A DNA stretch of 42,771 nt, taken from assembly GCA_007694035.1 (NCBI GenBank), contig RECM01000249.1:1-42771 (forward strand), written 5' to 3'. The stretch is from Balneolaceae bacterium (lineage in GTDB: Bacteria > Bacteroidota > Rhodothermia > Balneolales > Cyclonatronaceae). The translations under genes and the position numbers were made by a program. Shown here one piece after another: positions 33,918 to 42,719 of the stretch (its first letter is position 1; each line of letters opens with the position of its first letter). Under the pieces are notes generated by a model. That model was not told the origin of the DNA and ran no database searches. It worked only from the letters and a program-made list of their open reading frames with translations.

Positions 33918-36845
33918 TTAAAATGGCACGGCCACTTTAATCCGGTAGTACAATTCATAGTCACTACCGAACAGCTGCTGTACCGGCTGGGCGAACCCGA
34001 TGGCATGCTTGAACTGCAATCCGCCGACCGACATCAGGTTTTTTAGCTCTGCACCTGTTCCGGCTCTCTTAATGGCCACGTCGTAATCGAACGCCCCGGT
34101 CCACACAATGCCTGCATCCAGGAATGGTGCCAGAACCACACCGCCAAATGCGGCAAACCCCAAAATCCGGGTCTGCAGATTGGAAATGATCGGCATACGG
34201 TACTCCAGGCTCGTGAACAGGAGCCGGTTACCAATCGCATAATCACTATACCCCCTTACGCGTTCGCCGTCTCCATACAGTATGTCGCGGTTCAGGCCGG
34301 GCAACATCAGCGAGAGGTCACCAAAGCGGGTAAGCCCGAAAAAATCCTGGTTCAGACTTCTTCCTTTCTGAGCTATTGCACGTCCGTATAGATAAATCCG
34401 GTGATTGGCCGGGCCGGAGAATATCCGGTATGCCCTGAGGTCGGGTCGTATATATCTGGTGTCTCCGCCGAATACATAACCGGCACCTTTTACCTGAAAA
34501 CGGATGCCAAACCCGTCGAGCGGATGCAGGGCCAAAAACCTGTACGGTCTCTGCTGTGTTGTGCTGAACCAGAAGCTGAACCTGGCTTCACTTGCTTTTT
34601 CTGCGGCATCCAGGCCGGCAGGAATCGAGGATAGTTCGCGTGTCGGTTCTGTAGTGATATAGGCCAACAGGCCGCCAATGGCCGATTGGGTATAGCTTAT
34701 ATTGAACCAGTCGAATGGCAGTCGGAAGCCTGTTTCGCCGCCTGAATAGCGGCTGAAAAGCAGATCATCCCCATAAAACCGGGCATTGTAGGCCCGATGG
34801 TACAAATTCAGGGACAGTGTGGGAGAAAGCTGCCGGTTGATGTAGCTGAATGCTGCAAAGCCGCCATCCAAAGGATCAATAACTGAAATGCCAAGCCCTC
34901 CTACAAAGGTGTGCTTGCCCAGAGGTTCGGTGAATACTGTGAAAACGGCCGGTCCCCAGTCGTTTCCGCCTGCATAGTATGGGAGGGGGATGGTTACCAC
35001 ATGGTCGATGGTACACCAGGAACAGTACGGCCTTCTGGCGGTGATCAGACCCTGGTCAGGGCTGATATGCTTTGGGATTTCCGTTGGAGGCCGGTGCTGT
35101 GTCCACCCGGTGTAGGAAGGGTTGATTACAATTTGGGTTTCATCAGCACGGGAACCGGCATCGATTTCATAGATGTAATTCCTCGTTTTTGTATCGGTTG
35201 CGGTAATGATCATCCGCCCTCCGGGGAACAGCGAATCGGCCGGCAGCCAGCTATGGGCCGAGGCTCCGGTGAATTGCCGGGTAACCCGCTCTGAGGGATG
35301 GTCGCCGGACGGATCGGTTACAAAAATATTGGGTACCTGATCTCTGAGGCTGGTATATGCCAGCATCAGGCCATCCGGGCTCCAAACAGGCATCCGGTTG
35401 TCGCTTTCGGGATCACCGATGGCATGCCAGGTATCTGATGCAGCATCAAGGATCACGATCTCGCGGTAACCCTGCTCATCAAACCGGCTGAAGGCCAGCC
35501 GTTCGCCGCCGGGCTGCCGCCTGAGTCCTGCAAGCTGTACATCACCCTCGAACCCGGTTAGCTGTACTTCATCGCCGGTTGTAATATCGAGTATGAATAT
35601 GTTGCCGGTACCGGCTTCTGAACCGATGAATGCAATTCGTCCGTCGGGCATCCATTCCGGATAGGAAGCCCGTCGGTTATATGTAAGCTGCTCCCGCCGA
35701 CCCGTAGGAACGTGTACGCGGTAGAGTTCATTTTGCAGGCTTCCATACCGGCCCCTGGTAATGCGATGATAGGCAATCCACTCTCCATCTTCATGCCAGC
35801 TCAGATGTGACCCGATGGCCCCATCGTCGAGTGCCCGCTGAGCGCCATTTTCGGTGTCAACCCACCATAGCCGGCGCACAGGCTGTTCTACAGATGCGAG
35901 ACCCACCAGGGCCATGAACCTGCCGGATGTATCGAATTGCGCGCCGGAAACCATTCTGGCAGGTAGATTCAGGGGATCGGAGGCCAGGGAATCAAGCCGC
36001 TCCATCTGCCCGGCCATGGTATTGTAGTAGATGGTCATGTGCCGGCGCCACCGGTCTTCGAAGGTGGAGTAACTGTCGCCGGTAACGCTTTCGAATGCGG
36101 TATAAAAATGGTGTACTTTTCCCAGGCCGAAAAGGGTGGGCTTGCGGTGGGCAAGCAGTGATGCAAGGGTGGAGTCACCGTACTGTTCGGCAAAAAATCG
36201 CAGCTGGGAGTTGCCGGTTGCGTACATCAGGGCACCATCCCATACCGACTGGCCGGCCCGGTAGTCGAGGTTGTTGTCGTAGATTGCGGTTCTTAACCAG
36301 CTGTCGCCCCTGAAAGCATCCCATTTTTCAGTCTGGTATTGGGCCAGTCCTTCGGCCCAGAATAAGGGCATGGGATCAGACAAGATGAAATCGAGTGGCC
36401 AGAAGGTTCCCTTTACCGCCTGGAAATGGAAAATGTGCGCCAGTTCATGGGCAATAACCTTGCGAAGCCATTTTGCCTGGCCGGTCCAGCCTGCCGCCAC
36501 ATCGTTTTGATTTACCCAGATATTGGTGTAAAAACCGCCGATAGGGGCCGCAAATCCGTTAATGATTTCATCCTCGTCCGACAGGTATATCCGGATTTTA
36601 TGGCTGAAGGTTACATTCAGATTTTCAGATAGTGCCTGGTAGGTTTCCTCGGCAATGGCCGCCGCTTCTGCTTCAATGCCTGCCAGGTGTTCCGGGTACA
36701 TAATCAGAAAATGCTCCGACTCGGCCTGCATCCATTTCAACTCGGGGTGATTCCGGTCGTTATACATACTGAAGCCCTGCCCCAAGGCAGAAACGGCCAG
36801 GCTGCAAAGTCCAATAAGTATCAAACTGAAGAAAACGGATCTCAT
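33918..36845 (-). CDS. Protease-like/TolB-propeller/outer-membrane-barrel fusion protein
   Basis: A 975-residue protein of three parts. After a signal peptide (1-22), residues ~35-290 resemble the MA-type zinc peptidase domain: HELAH at 133-137 with a downstream glutamate at 165 (WAEGLAQY), the HExxH...E arrangement. Residues ~310-600 hold beta-propeller blades of the TolB/WD40-like type (PVWSPDGLMLAYTSLRDQVPNIF and similar). Residues ~620-975 form an outer-membrane barrel of the BamA/surface-antigen kind, ending FGSDYELYYRIKVAVPF. Such fusions exist in Bacteroidota and relatives, and the substrate is unknown. ATG at 36845 replaces the track's 36878 so that the signal peptide begins properly. 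It is the first gene of an operon with the small barrel protein. Confidence 0.85.
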   Translation of the reverse strand: MRSVFFSLILIGLCSLAVSALGQGFSMYNDRNHPELKWMQAESEHFLIMYPEHLAGIEAEAAAIAEETYQALSENLNVTFSHKIRIYLSDEDEIINGFAAPIGGFYTNIWVNQNDVAAGWTGQAKWLRKVIAHELAHIFHFQAVKGTFWPLDFILSDPMPLFWAEGLAQYQTEKWDAFRGDSWLRTAIYDNNLDYRAGQSVWDGALMYATGNSQLRFFAEQYGDSTLASLLAHRKPTLFGLGKVHHFYTAFESVTGDSYSTFEDRWRRHMTIYYNTMAGQMERLDSLASDPLNLPARMVSGAQFDTSGRFMALVGLASVEQPVRRLWWVDTENGAQRALDDGAIGSHLSWHEDGEWIAYHRITRGRYGSLQNELYRVHVPTGRREQLTYNRRASYPEWMPDGRIAFIGSEAGTGNIFILDITTGDEVQLTGFEGDVQLAGLRRQPGGERLAFSRFDEQGYREIVILDAASDTWHAIGDPESDNRMPVWSPDGLMLAYTSLRDQVPNIFVTDPSGDHPSERVTRQFTGASAHSWLPADSLFPGGRMIITATDTKTRNYIYEIDAGSRADETQIVINPSYTGWTQHRPPTEIPKHISPDQGLITARRPYCSWCTIDHVVTIPLPYYAGGNDWGPAVFTVFTEPLGKHTFVGGLGISVIDPLDGGFAAFSYINRQLSPTLSLNLYHRAYNARFYGDDLLFSRYSGGETGFRLPFDWFNISYTQSAIGGLLAYITTEPTRELSSIPAGLDAAEKASEARFSFWFSTTQQRPYRFLALHPLDGFGIRFQVKGAGYVFGGDTRYIRPDLRAYRIFSGPANHRIYLYGRAIAQKGRSLNQDFFGLTRFGDLSLMLPGLNRDILYGDGERVRGYSDYAIGNRLLFTSLEYRMPIISNLQTRILGFAAFGGVVLAPFLDAGIVWTGAFDYDVAIKRAGTGAELKNLMSVGGLQFKHAIGFAQPVQQLFGSDYELYYRIKVAVPF

Positions 36846-37261
36846 ACGGTTTTTCTCTGAACGGATTTTTTCTGACAATTAACCTGTAACGCCCAAAGGT
36901 ATGGGTTTGTAACGAAAAAAAAGTACATACCCTGCATCACATCAATATTACGTACTGCCTGGTTCCCCTGAAACTTCCGTATTGGTTTTCCCCGGCTTGT
37001 CGCAATTTCAGTAACCGGCAGCCCACCCGTCTCCGCATTACTTGTACAATCTTCAGTTCTCTGTATCTGCTTTACGCTACACCTGCACGTTCCCTGCACC
37101 ACCCCGTAATATCTGCAGCTGTCAGTTACCCGTATAACCTGTAATGTCTGCAGCTGTCAGTTACCCGTGTCAACTGTAACATCTTCATACATTTGTTCAC
37201 AGGTTCTATACTTCCACAGTTCAAAGCCTCCCGGAAAAATAAAACTCAGATTCAAACCGGT
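36846..37261. other. Intergenic region, 416 bases
   Basis: No supported gene. The stretch separates two reverse-strand genes and holds a 35-bp tandem repeat near 37106. The 86-codon reverse ORF at 36842-37102 has no recognisable domain. Confidence 0.5.
37106..37185. repeat. 35-bp tandem repeat, 2.3 copies
   Basis: GTAATATCTGCAGCTGTCAG... (37106-37140) and GTAATGTCTGCAGCTGTCAG... (37141-37175) are two 35-base units differing at a few positions, followed by a partial third (GTAACATCTT). Each has an internal CTGCAG/CAGCTG palindrome. It lies in the noncoding space downstream of the sucrose-phosphate synthase gene and upstream of the fusion outer-membrane protein. No spacers of changing sequence, so not a CRISPR. 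Confidence 0.8.
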
Positions 37262-39451
37262 TCAACCCGGATCCTCAATGAACCCATATTCTTTCATTCC
37301 TTCAATCACGCCGGCAGCATAATTTGCTTTCGCGAAATAGACCTGCCGGTTGCCTTTCAGCCCGGCCAGCTCGTCGCTGTAGTTGCCGACTACTATGGCC
37401 GGACGTTTACCCTGCAGCATCTCCTCGTCGTTACCGGAGTCGCCGGCCACCAGGATGCGGCTCTGGGGGATATCCCATTTTTTGCCGAGATAGTCGAGCG
37501 CACGCCCTTTGGAGGCGCGTTGGGGGATCATATCAAGAAAGGCCCCGTGTGAGTAGATCAGCGAATAGCGCAGTTTGGCCTCGGTCAGTTTTTGATGGAT
37601 CAGCGCAATATGGTCTTCGTTGTAGTCCATCAGATAGCTCAGTTTGAACGCTTTCTGGGCTTCATCCTCCTGCGGTTCCAGGAAATCAAGTTCAGCGAGC
37701 ACTTCCCGGATCATCTCCGGCTTCCACTGATAGGAGATGTGCGCCGCCCAACCCTCATCAAACTGAAGGTTGTCGAAGTCCTGGCCGTAGTGTATTTCCG
37801 TGCCAACCGACGAGATGATTACATCGGGGCGGGGGAGGTTTTCAGCCTCCACGATTTCACGTATCAGTTCCAGGCTCCGGCCGCTGGCAACCCCGAAGCC
37901 AAACGACTCGCGGTTGGTGTTGATGATGCGGGTGAGCTTCCTGAGTGCTTTATCATCGCCTGTAAGTGTATTGTCGATATCGGATATGAACAGCTTCTGA
38001 ATAGATCCGAAACGTGAAGCAGGCGATTTTTTGATATCGTTGCCCGATTTTTTCATGGTTTTGATGGCTTTTTTATAACCTGCAACAAGTGACTTTGCAT
38101 GCGATTCCCAGCTGTAGTGTTTTCTGACCCCCTGAATGCCATTGTTGGAGTAACTGCTCCATTTATCGTCGTCGATAAGTATGTCTCTGATGGCTTTTGC
38201 GATATTGTCGGGATCGCGTGTATCCACAACCAGTCCGTTCTTGCAATTTTTCACGATTTCGACAGGCCCGCCATCGTCAGGCCCTACGATGGGTACTCCG
38301 CTGGCAGCGGCTTCGATCATGGTGAGCCCGAACGGTTCGTTGAATGCGGAGTTCACGAAAACCCCTTTGGAACCGGCGGCCATGCGATAGAGTTCGGGTA
38401 CCTCGTAATTTGGATCGTGCTTTTTGGGGATGGCCATTTTGCCGTAGAGGTCGTACTTGTCCATGAGCAGCAGCAGCTCGGTAAGCACATTGCTCTCATT
38501 ATCGTCCATATTGTCGATTTCCTTGCGGATACCGGCAAAAATGGCGAGGTTGGCCAGGGCCTGCAGCTCCTTGTGGCGGCCGTATGCGGTAACAAGGCCC
38601 TGTATATTCTTCTTGCTGTCGGGGCGGCAGATAGCCAGGATCATCGGTTTGCCCGGATTGCTGAGAAAACGGGAGAGCTCGTGGGTCATCTTGTGCCGGG
38701 CCTGCAGCAGCTCTTCGCTTTTTGTGAAATTATCATCCTGATCGTAGTAAAACGGGTAGAATCCGTTCAGATCGATACCCGGAGGAATGACATTGAAATT
38801 AACCCCGCTTGAGTTGCTGTACAGGCTGTACTGACGTTCTATCTCGTCTTTTGTGCTGGTTACGACCATGTGGGCCTGTTTCAGCACATTTTCTTCGGCC
38901 TTGATCCGCCTGAGGATGTTGAATTTTTTATCCATCTCCTCCATGCCCATACCTTCGCCGGCCAGCGACCGCGATTTTGTTTTGCCCAGCGAATGGCCTG
39001 TAAATATGAGGGGCAGTCCCAGCATGCGCGAAATTTGCCGCGATACATAACCGCCGTCGGCATAGTGGCCGTGAACCACATCGGGAAGCCGGCCCTCTTT
39101 TTTGGAGATCTGAATTACCTGATCCACAAATTCATCCAGATAGGGCCAGAGCAGTTCTTTGCGCATGTACCGGGTTCCGCCACATTTTACACGCACAATG
39201 CGGGCATTGTCTCCGATCACTTCAGTCTGTTCGCGGTAATCGGGGCTAACCCGCTTGTCGTCGATAAGCCGGGTGAAAAGATCAACCTGTTTCACATCGG
39301 GATGCTCACCGAGTGCTTTTGCCAGATCGACCACGTATTTGACCTGCCCGCCGGTATCGGCATCCCTGCCAAGTTCAAGATTTTTACCCCTTACCAACCC
39401 GTGTATACTGAATAACTGAATGTATAGTTTATCTGAGCTTTTATCTTTCAA
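37262..39451 (-). CDS. Sucrose-phosphate synthase fused to a sucrose-phosphatase-like HAD domain
   Basis: A 729-residue protein. Residues ~8-470 are a GT4 glycosyltransferase of the sucrose-phosphate synthase type: SIHGLVRGKNLELGRDADTG (UDP-glucose/F6P region), GHSLGKTKSRSL and NEPFGLTMIEAAASGVPIVGPDDGGP. Residues ~486-729 are a HAD phosphatase with DIDNTLTGDD (nucleophile DxD) and VAGDSGNDEEML. The synthase makes sucrose 6-phosphate from UDP-glucose and fructose 6-phosphate; the HAD part probably releases sucrose. In marine and halotolerant bacteria sucrose serves as a compatible solute. Bifunctional SPS-SPP of this layout occurs in cyanobacteria and plants. ATG at 39451 is the first in frame. 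It is reverse to the amidohydrolases. Confidence 0.9.
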   Translation of the reverse strand: MKDKSSDKLYIQLFSIHGLVRGKNLELGRDADTGGQVKYVVDLAKALGEHPDVKQVDLFTRLIDDKRVSPDYREQTEVIGDNARIVRVKCGGTRYMRKELLWPYLDEFVDQVIQISKKEGRLPDVVHGHYADGGYVSRQISRMLGLPLIFTGHSLGKTKSRSLAGEGMGMEEMDKKFNILRRIKAEENVLKQAHMVVTSTKDEIERQYSLYSNSSGVNFNVIPPGIDLNGFYPFYYDQDDNFTKSEELLQARHKMTHELSRFLSNPGKPMILAICRPDSKKNIQGLVTAYGRHKELQALANLAIFAGIRKEIDNMDDNESNVLTELLLLMDKYDLYGKMAIPKKHDPNYEVPELYRMAAGSKGVFVNSAFNEPFGLTMIEAAASGVPIVGPDDGGPVEIVKNCKNGLVVDTRDPDNIAKAIRDILIDDDKWSSYSNNGIQGVRKHYSWESHAKSLVAGYKKAIKTMKKSGNDIKKSPASRFGSIQKLFISDIDNTLTGDDKALRKLTRIINTNRESFGFGVASGRSLELIREIVEAENLPRPDVIISSVGTEIHYGQDFDNLQFDEGWAAHISYQWKPEMIREVLAELDFLEPQEDEAQKAFKLSYLMDYNEDHIALIHQKLTEAKLRYSLIYSHGAFLDMIPQRASKGRALDYLGKKWDIPQSRILVAGDSGNDEEMLQGKRPAIVVGNYSDELAGLKGNRQVYFAKANYAAGVIEGMKEYGFIEDPG

Positions 39452-39698
39452 AACAGTAGTAATAATTTCAAGATGCTTAAATAATTGAATCCATAAAACG
39501 TATCAGCTTTAAATATACTCAATAAGTGGCAGGATGGGAAACCTGATAACCACCGGCAGTCATGTTGAAAAAGGCTGTAAACCTGCAGTTGGTATAATCG
39601 CAGGATTGGTTTACATTCCGCATCATATTCAGAACCGGACGACACAAAATCCGGTGTTTAATCTACGTTTAATGGTGACAATACTTATGCGATGCAGA

Positions 39699-40988
39699 AT
39701 GAAACTGATCGGCGCCCTGCTGATCACAGTGATTGCCGTGCCCGGCCTATGGGCACAGGATGTGAAAGTGTTTACCGGCGCGACCATCTATCCGGTTTCC
39801 GGAGACCCCATCGAAAATGGCGTACTCGTAATCCGGGGCGATAAAATCGAGGCGGTAGGGGCTGCAGGCGATGTGCGTATACCCCGTAACGCCAAACAGG
39901 TGGATGTATCGGGTAAAGTGATCATACCCGGCCTGGTCGATACCCACTCGCATATTGGCGGCGGAGATGGCGGCGACCGTTCTTCGGCCACTCATCCGGA
40001 TGTACGCATCCTGGATGCGATCGATGTTCAGAACGATACCTTCAAGAAAGCCAGGGCTGGCGGCGTTACTACGGCGAATGTGATGCCGGGATCGGGACAT
40101 CTGCTCAGCGGGCAGACTGCATACCTGAAACTGCGTGATGCCCGTACCATCTACGATATGCTGTTTGTTGATGATGTGGTGAACGGAATTACCGGGGGCA
40201 TTAAAATGGCCAACGGAACCAACTCCATCCGCACATCCGGTCCGTTTCCCGGAACCAGGGCCAAATCGGCGGCCATGCAGCGCAACCTGTTTGTGAATGC
40301 GCAGCAGTACAAAGCCAAAGTGGAAGCGGCCGGTGGCGACCCCGACAAGATGCCGCCTCGCGACCTGCAGATGGAGGCCATGGTTCAGGTGCTGAACGGG
40401 GAAAGAATGGTGCATTTCCATACCCACCGCCACGACGATATACTCACCGTACTGCGCCTGCAGCGTGAATTCGGCTTCCGGGTAGTGCTTCAGCACGTAA
40501 GCGAAGCCTGGAAAGTGGCCGACGAAATTGCCGCCGCCGGAGTTGGGGCATCCATTATTGCGCTCGACTCACCGGGCGGGAAACTCGAAGCCATTAATAT
40601 TCGAAATGAAAACGGAAGGGTACTGGAAGAGGCAGGTGTTGATGTGGCATTTCATACCGACGATGGTATTGTCGACTCAAGGCTGTTTCTGCGTATGGCC
40701 TCCTTCGGGGTTCGCGAGGGAATGTCGCGCCCAAAAGCCCTTGAAGCCCTTACCCTGGCAGGAGCCCGCATGCTCGACCTCGACCACCGGATCGGCTCGC
40801 TGGATCCCGGCAAGGATGCCGACTTCCTGATTCTCGGCGGCGATCCCTTCAGTGTTTACACCCACGTAGAGCAAACCTGGATTGAGGGAAAGCTTGTGTA
40901 CGACCGCAACAATCCGGAGCAAAGGAAATATTCTGTTGGCGGGTATGAAGTGTTCCGCGGCTATCACCATGTTCATTCCGATCACTGA
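39699..40988 (+). CDS. Exported amidohydrolase (metal-dependent)
   Basis: A 429-residue protein. The signal peptide MKLIGALLITVIAVPGLWAQ was used to choose the ATG at 39699 (alternative ATG 39687); the track start at 39534 is far upstream and unsupported. Metal ligands of the amidohydrolase superfamily are visible: HSH in VDTHSHIGG, His in HFHTHRHDD and LQHVSEAW, and Asp in VAFHTDDG. The N-terminal beta domain (TIYPVSGDPIENGVLVIRGDKI) and C-terminal ALTLAGARML..GSLDPGKDADF are standard. It resembles imidazolonepropionase-like and peptidase-type members with a secretion signal. Substrate unknown. It precedes a related gene by 134 bases. Confidence 0.9.
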   Translation: MKLIGALLITVIAVPGLWAQDVKVFTGATIYPVSGDPIENGVLVIRGDKIEAVGAAGDVRIPRNAKQVDVSGKVIIPGLVDTHSHIGGGDGGDRSSATHPDVRILDAIDVQNDTFKKARAGGVTTANVMPGSGHLLSGQTAYLKLRDARTIYDMLFVDDVVNGITGGIKMANGTNSIRTSGPFPGTRAKSAAMQRNLFVNAQQYKAKVEAAGGDPDKMPPRDLQMEAMVQVLNGERMVHFHTHRHDDILTVLRLQREFGFRVVLQHVSEAWKVADEIAAAGVGASIIALDSPGGKLEAINIRNENGRVLEEAGVDVAFHTDDGIVDSRLFLRMASFGVREGMSRPKALEALTLAGARMLDLDHRIGSLDPGKDADFLILGGDPFSVYTHVEQTWIEGKLVYDRNNPEQRKYSVGGYEVFRGYHHVHSDH

Positions 40989-41122
40989 GGCCGGCCATGA
41001 GCAGACTGAATTCAATAAAACCGGATGCTGCCGTCGTAATGGCAGATGTATATGATTTCACACGGCCGGCATCATTAAACACCCATTTTTTCATTACCGA
41101 TTCAACCGGAGTTACCCGAACC

Positions 41123-42343
41123 ATGAAAAGAACTCTTTTAATTATATTACTGGCCGGTGTGTTTACGCTTACGACCAGCAACATGCTTCCGGCCCAGATT
41201 GCGGTCAAAGCAGACATCCTCTACACCATGTCGGGCGATCCCGTTCAGAACGGGGTGGTGCTCATCAGGGATGGCAAAATTGAGCAGGTGGGGCCGCAGA
41301 GCAGGGTGCGGATACCGGATAATTATACCGTATACGAGTCTGCCGTGGTAACGCCAGGTCTTATCGATGCCCGTACGGTTGTGGGGCTGGCCGGTTACTA
41401 CAATTATGATCACGATCAGGACCAGCTCGAGCGTTCGAACCCTTTCCAGCCGGAGCTGAGGGCATTCGATGCTTACAATGCCCTTGAAGCGCTGGTCAAA
41501 TGGCAGCGGGAACACGGCATAACCACCATGCATACCGGTCATGGACCCGGTGCCCTGGCCAGCGGGCAGACCATGATTGTGAAAACAATTGGCGATACGG
41601 TTGATGAGGCCCTGATCGACTCTGTGACCATGGTTGCGATGACCCTTGGCCCGTCGGTTGGGCGGGTCTATGATCAGATCGGATCACGCTCGAGGGCCGT
41701 TGCTGTTCTTCGCGGCGAATTTATCAAAGCCAAAGCCTACGCCGACAAGCGGGCCGGCGCGGATGCAGATAAGCGCCCGTCGCGAGACCTGAAGATGGAA
41801 ATCATGGCGAAAGTGCTGAACCGTGAGGTGAAGGCGCTTATCACGGCCCACTCAGTTACCGAAATAATGGCGGCCCTGCGTCTGCAGCGGGAATTTGGTT
41901 TCGATCTGGTTCTGGATGGTGCCGCAGAGTCATATCTGGTACTGGATGAGATCAAACGTGCCGGCGTACCGGTGTTTATCCATCCCACCATGGTGCGTAC
42001 GTCGGGTGAGACCAAAAACGCTTCCTATGAAACAGCTGCTGCGCTGCATGAAAAAGGTATTCCGTTTGCCTTTCAGAGCGGCTATGAAGGTTATGTACCG
42101 AAAACCCGTGTAGTGCTGTTCGAGGCGGCCATGGCTGTGGGGAACGGGCTTCCCTTTGATGAGGGCCTTAAAGCGTTAACCATCAGCCCGGCAAAACTGC
42201 TTGGCATCTCCGACCGCGTCGGATCCATCGAGCGCGGTAAAGACGCCGACCTGGTACTGTTTGAGGGCGATCCGTTTGAGTACACCACAAGGGTGTGCAA
42301 GGTGATTATCAATGGCGAGGTGGCCAGCGATGTCTGCCGCTGA
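41123..42343 (+). CDS. Amidohydrolase-like protein lacking metal ligands
   Basis: A 406-residue exported homologue of the preceding gene (shared frame: VKADILYTMSGDPVQNGVVLIRDGKIEQVG, LRLQREFGFDLVL and GSIERGKDADLVLFEGDPF). The HxH pair of the first strand is replaced (GLIDARTVVGL), the third/fourth ligand position reads LDGAAES instead of LQHVSE, and the FHTDD aspartate is FAFQSGY. Only one histidine (LITAHS) remains, so normal metal catalysis is unlikely. It may be a non-catalytic subunit partnering the intact enzyme. Signal peptide MKRTLLIILLAGVFTLTTS; ATG at 41123 replaces the track's 40997. Likely co-transcribed with the first gene. Confidence 0.88.
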   Translation: MKRTLLIILLAGVFTLTTSNMLPAQIAVKADILYTMSGDPVQNGVVLIRDGKIEQVGPQSRVRIPDNYTVYESAVVTPGLIDARTVVGLAGYYNYDHDQDQLERSNPFQPELRAFDAYNALEALVKWQREHGITTMHTGHGPGALASGQTMIVKTIGDTVDEALIDSVTMVAMTLGPSVGRVYDQIGSRSRAVAVLRGEFIKAKAYADKRAGADADKRPSRDLKMEIMAKVLNREVKALITAHSVTEIMAALRLQREFGFDLVLDGAAESYLVLDEIKRAGVPVFIHPTMVRTSGETKNASYETAAALHEKGIPFAFQSGYEGYVPKTRVVLFEAAMAVGNGLPFDEGLKALTISPAKLLGISDRVGSIERGKDADLVLFEGDPFEYTTRVCKVIINGEVASDVCR

Positions 42344-42433
42344 CAGGGTCACGGGCGGATCCGTTCCTGATACGACCGCTAAATATTGAGTCGGGCGCAT
42401 TATTCCCGGTGTATTATCAGGGAGAAAACCCAT

Positions 42434-42471
42434 AAAAAAAGCCCTGATCGGTTAAGGTCAGGGCTTTTTTT
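42434..42471. terminator. Bidirectional terminator after the amidohydrolase operon
   Basis: AAAAAAAGCCCTGA and TCAGGGCTTTTTTT form a 14-bp stem around a 10-base loop, with A and T tails. It can serve the amidohydrolases (+) and the tRNA cluster (-). Confidence 0.92.
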
Positions 42472-42472
42472 G

Positions 42473-42545
42473 TACCGCGTACGGGATTCGAACCCGTGCT
42501 ACCGCCGTGAAAGGGCGACGTCCTAGGCCTCTAGACGAACGCGGC
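42473..42545 (-). tRNA. tRNA-Glu (TTC)
   Basis: A cloverleaf with anticodon TTC in the loop CTTTCAC, T arm CACGGGTTCGAATCCCG and a 7-bp acceptor (first pair G-U). CCA is not encoded. It lies one base beyond the terminator hairpin. Confidence 0.92.
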
Positions 42546-42561
42546 ATTGAAGACAAAAGGA

Positions 42562-42637
42562 GGGAGCCCAATGGGATTTGAACCCACGGCCTCCAGGGCC
42601 ACAACCTGGCGCTCTAACCTACTGAGCTATGGGCTCC
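42562..42637 (-). tRNA. tRNA-His (GTG)
   Basis: Anticodon GTG in the loop TTGTGGC. The 5' end has the extra G at position -1 pairing with discriminator C73, diagnostic for tRNA-His. T arm GTGGG-TTCAAAT-CCCAT is a normal variant. It is transcribed together with the Glu genes. Confidence 0.93.
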
Positions 42638-42719
42638 GTGTTCCTGTAAAATGCTGGATCTGATGCACAAGGGTATGGATAATACCGGGTGATACATCTG
42701 TTCAGCCTTTACAGTGTGG

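Noticed and set aside
37106-37185. Tandem 35-bp units taken as CRISPR repeats
   Set aside because: No spacers between units and only 2.3 copies.
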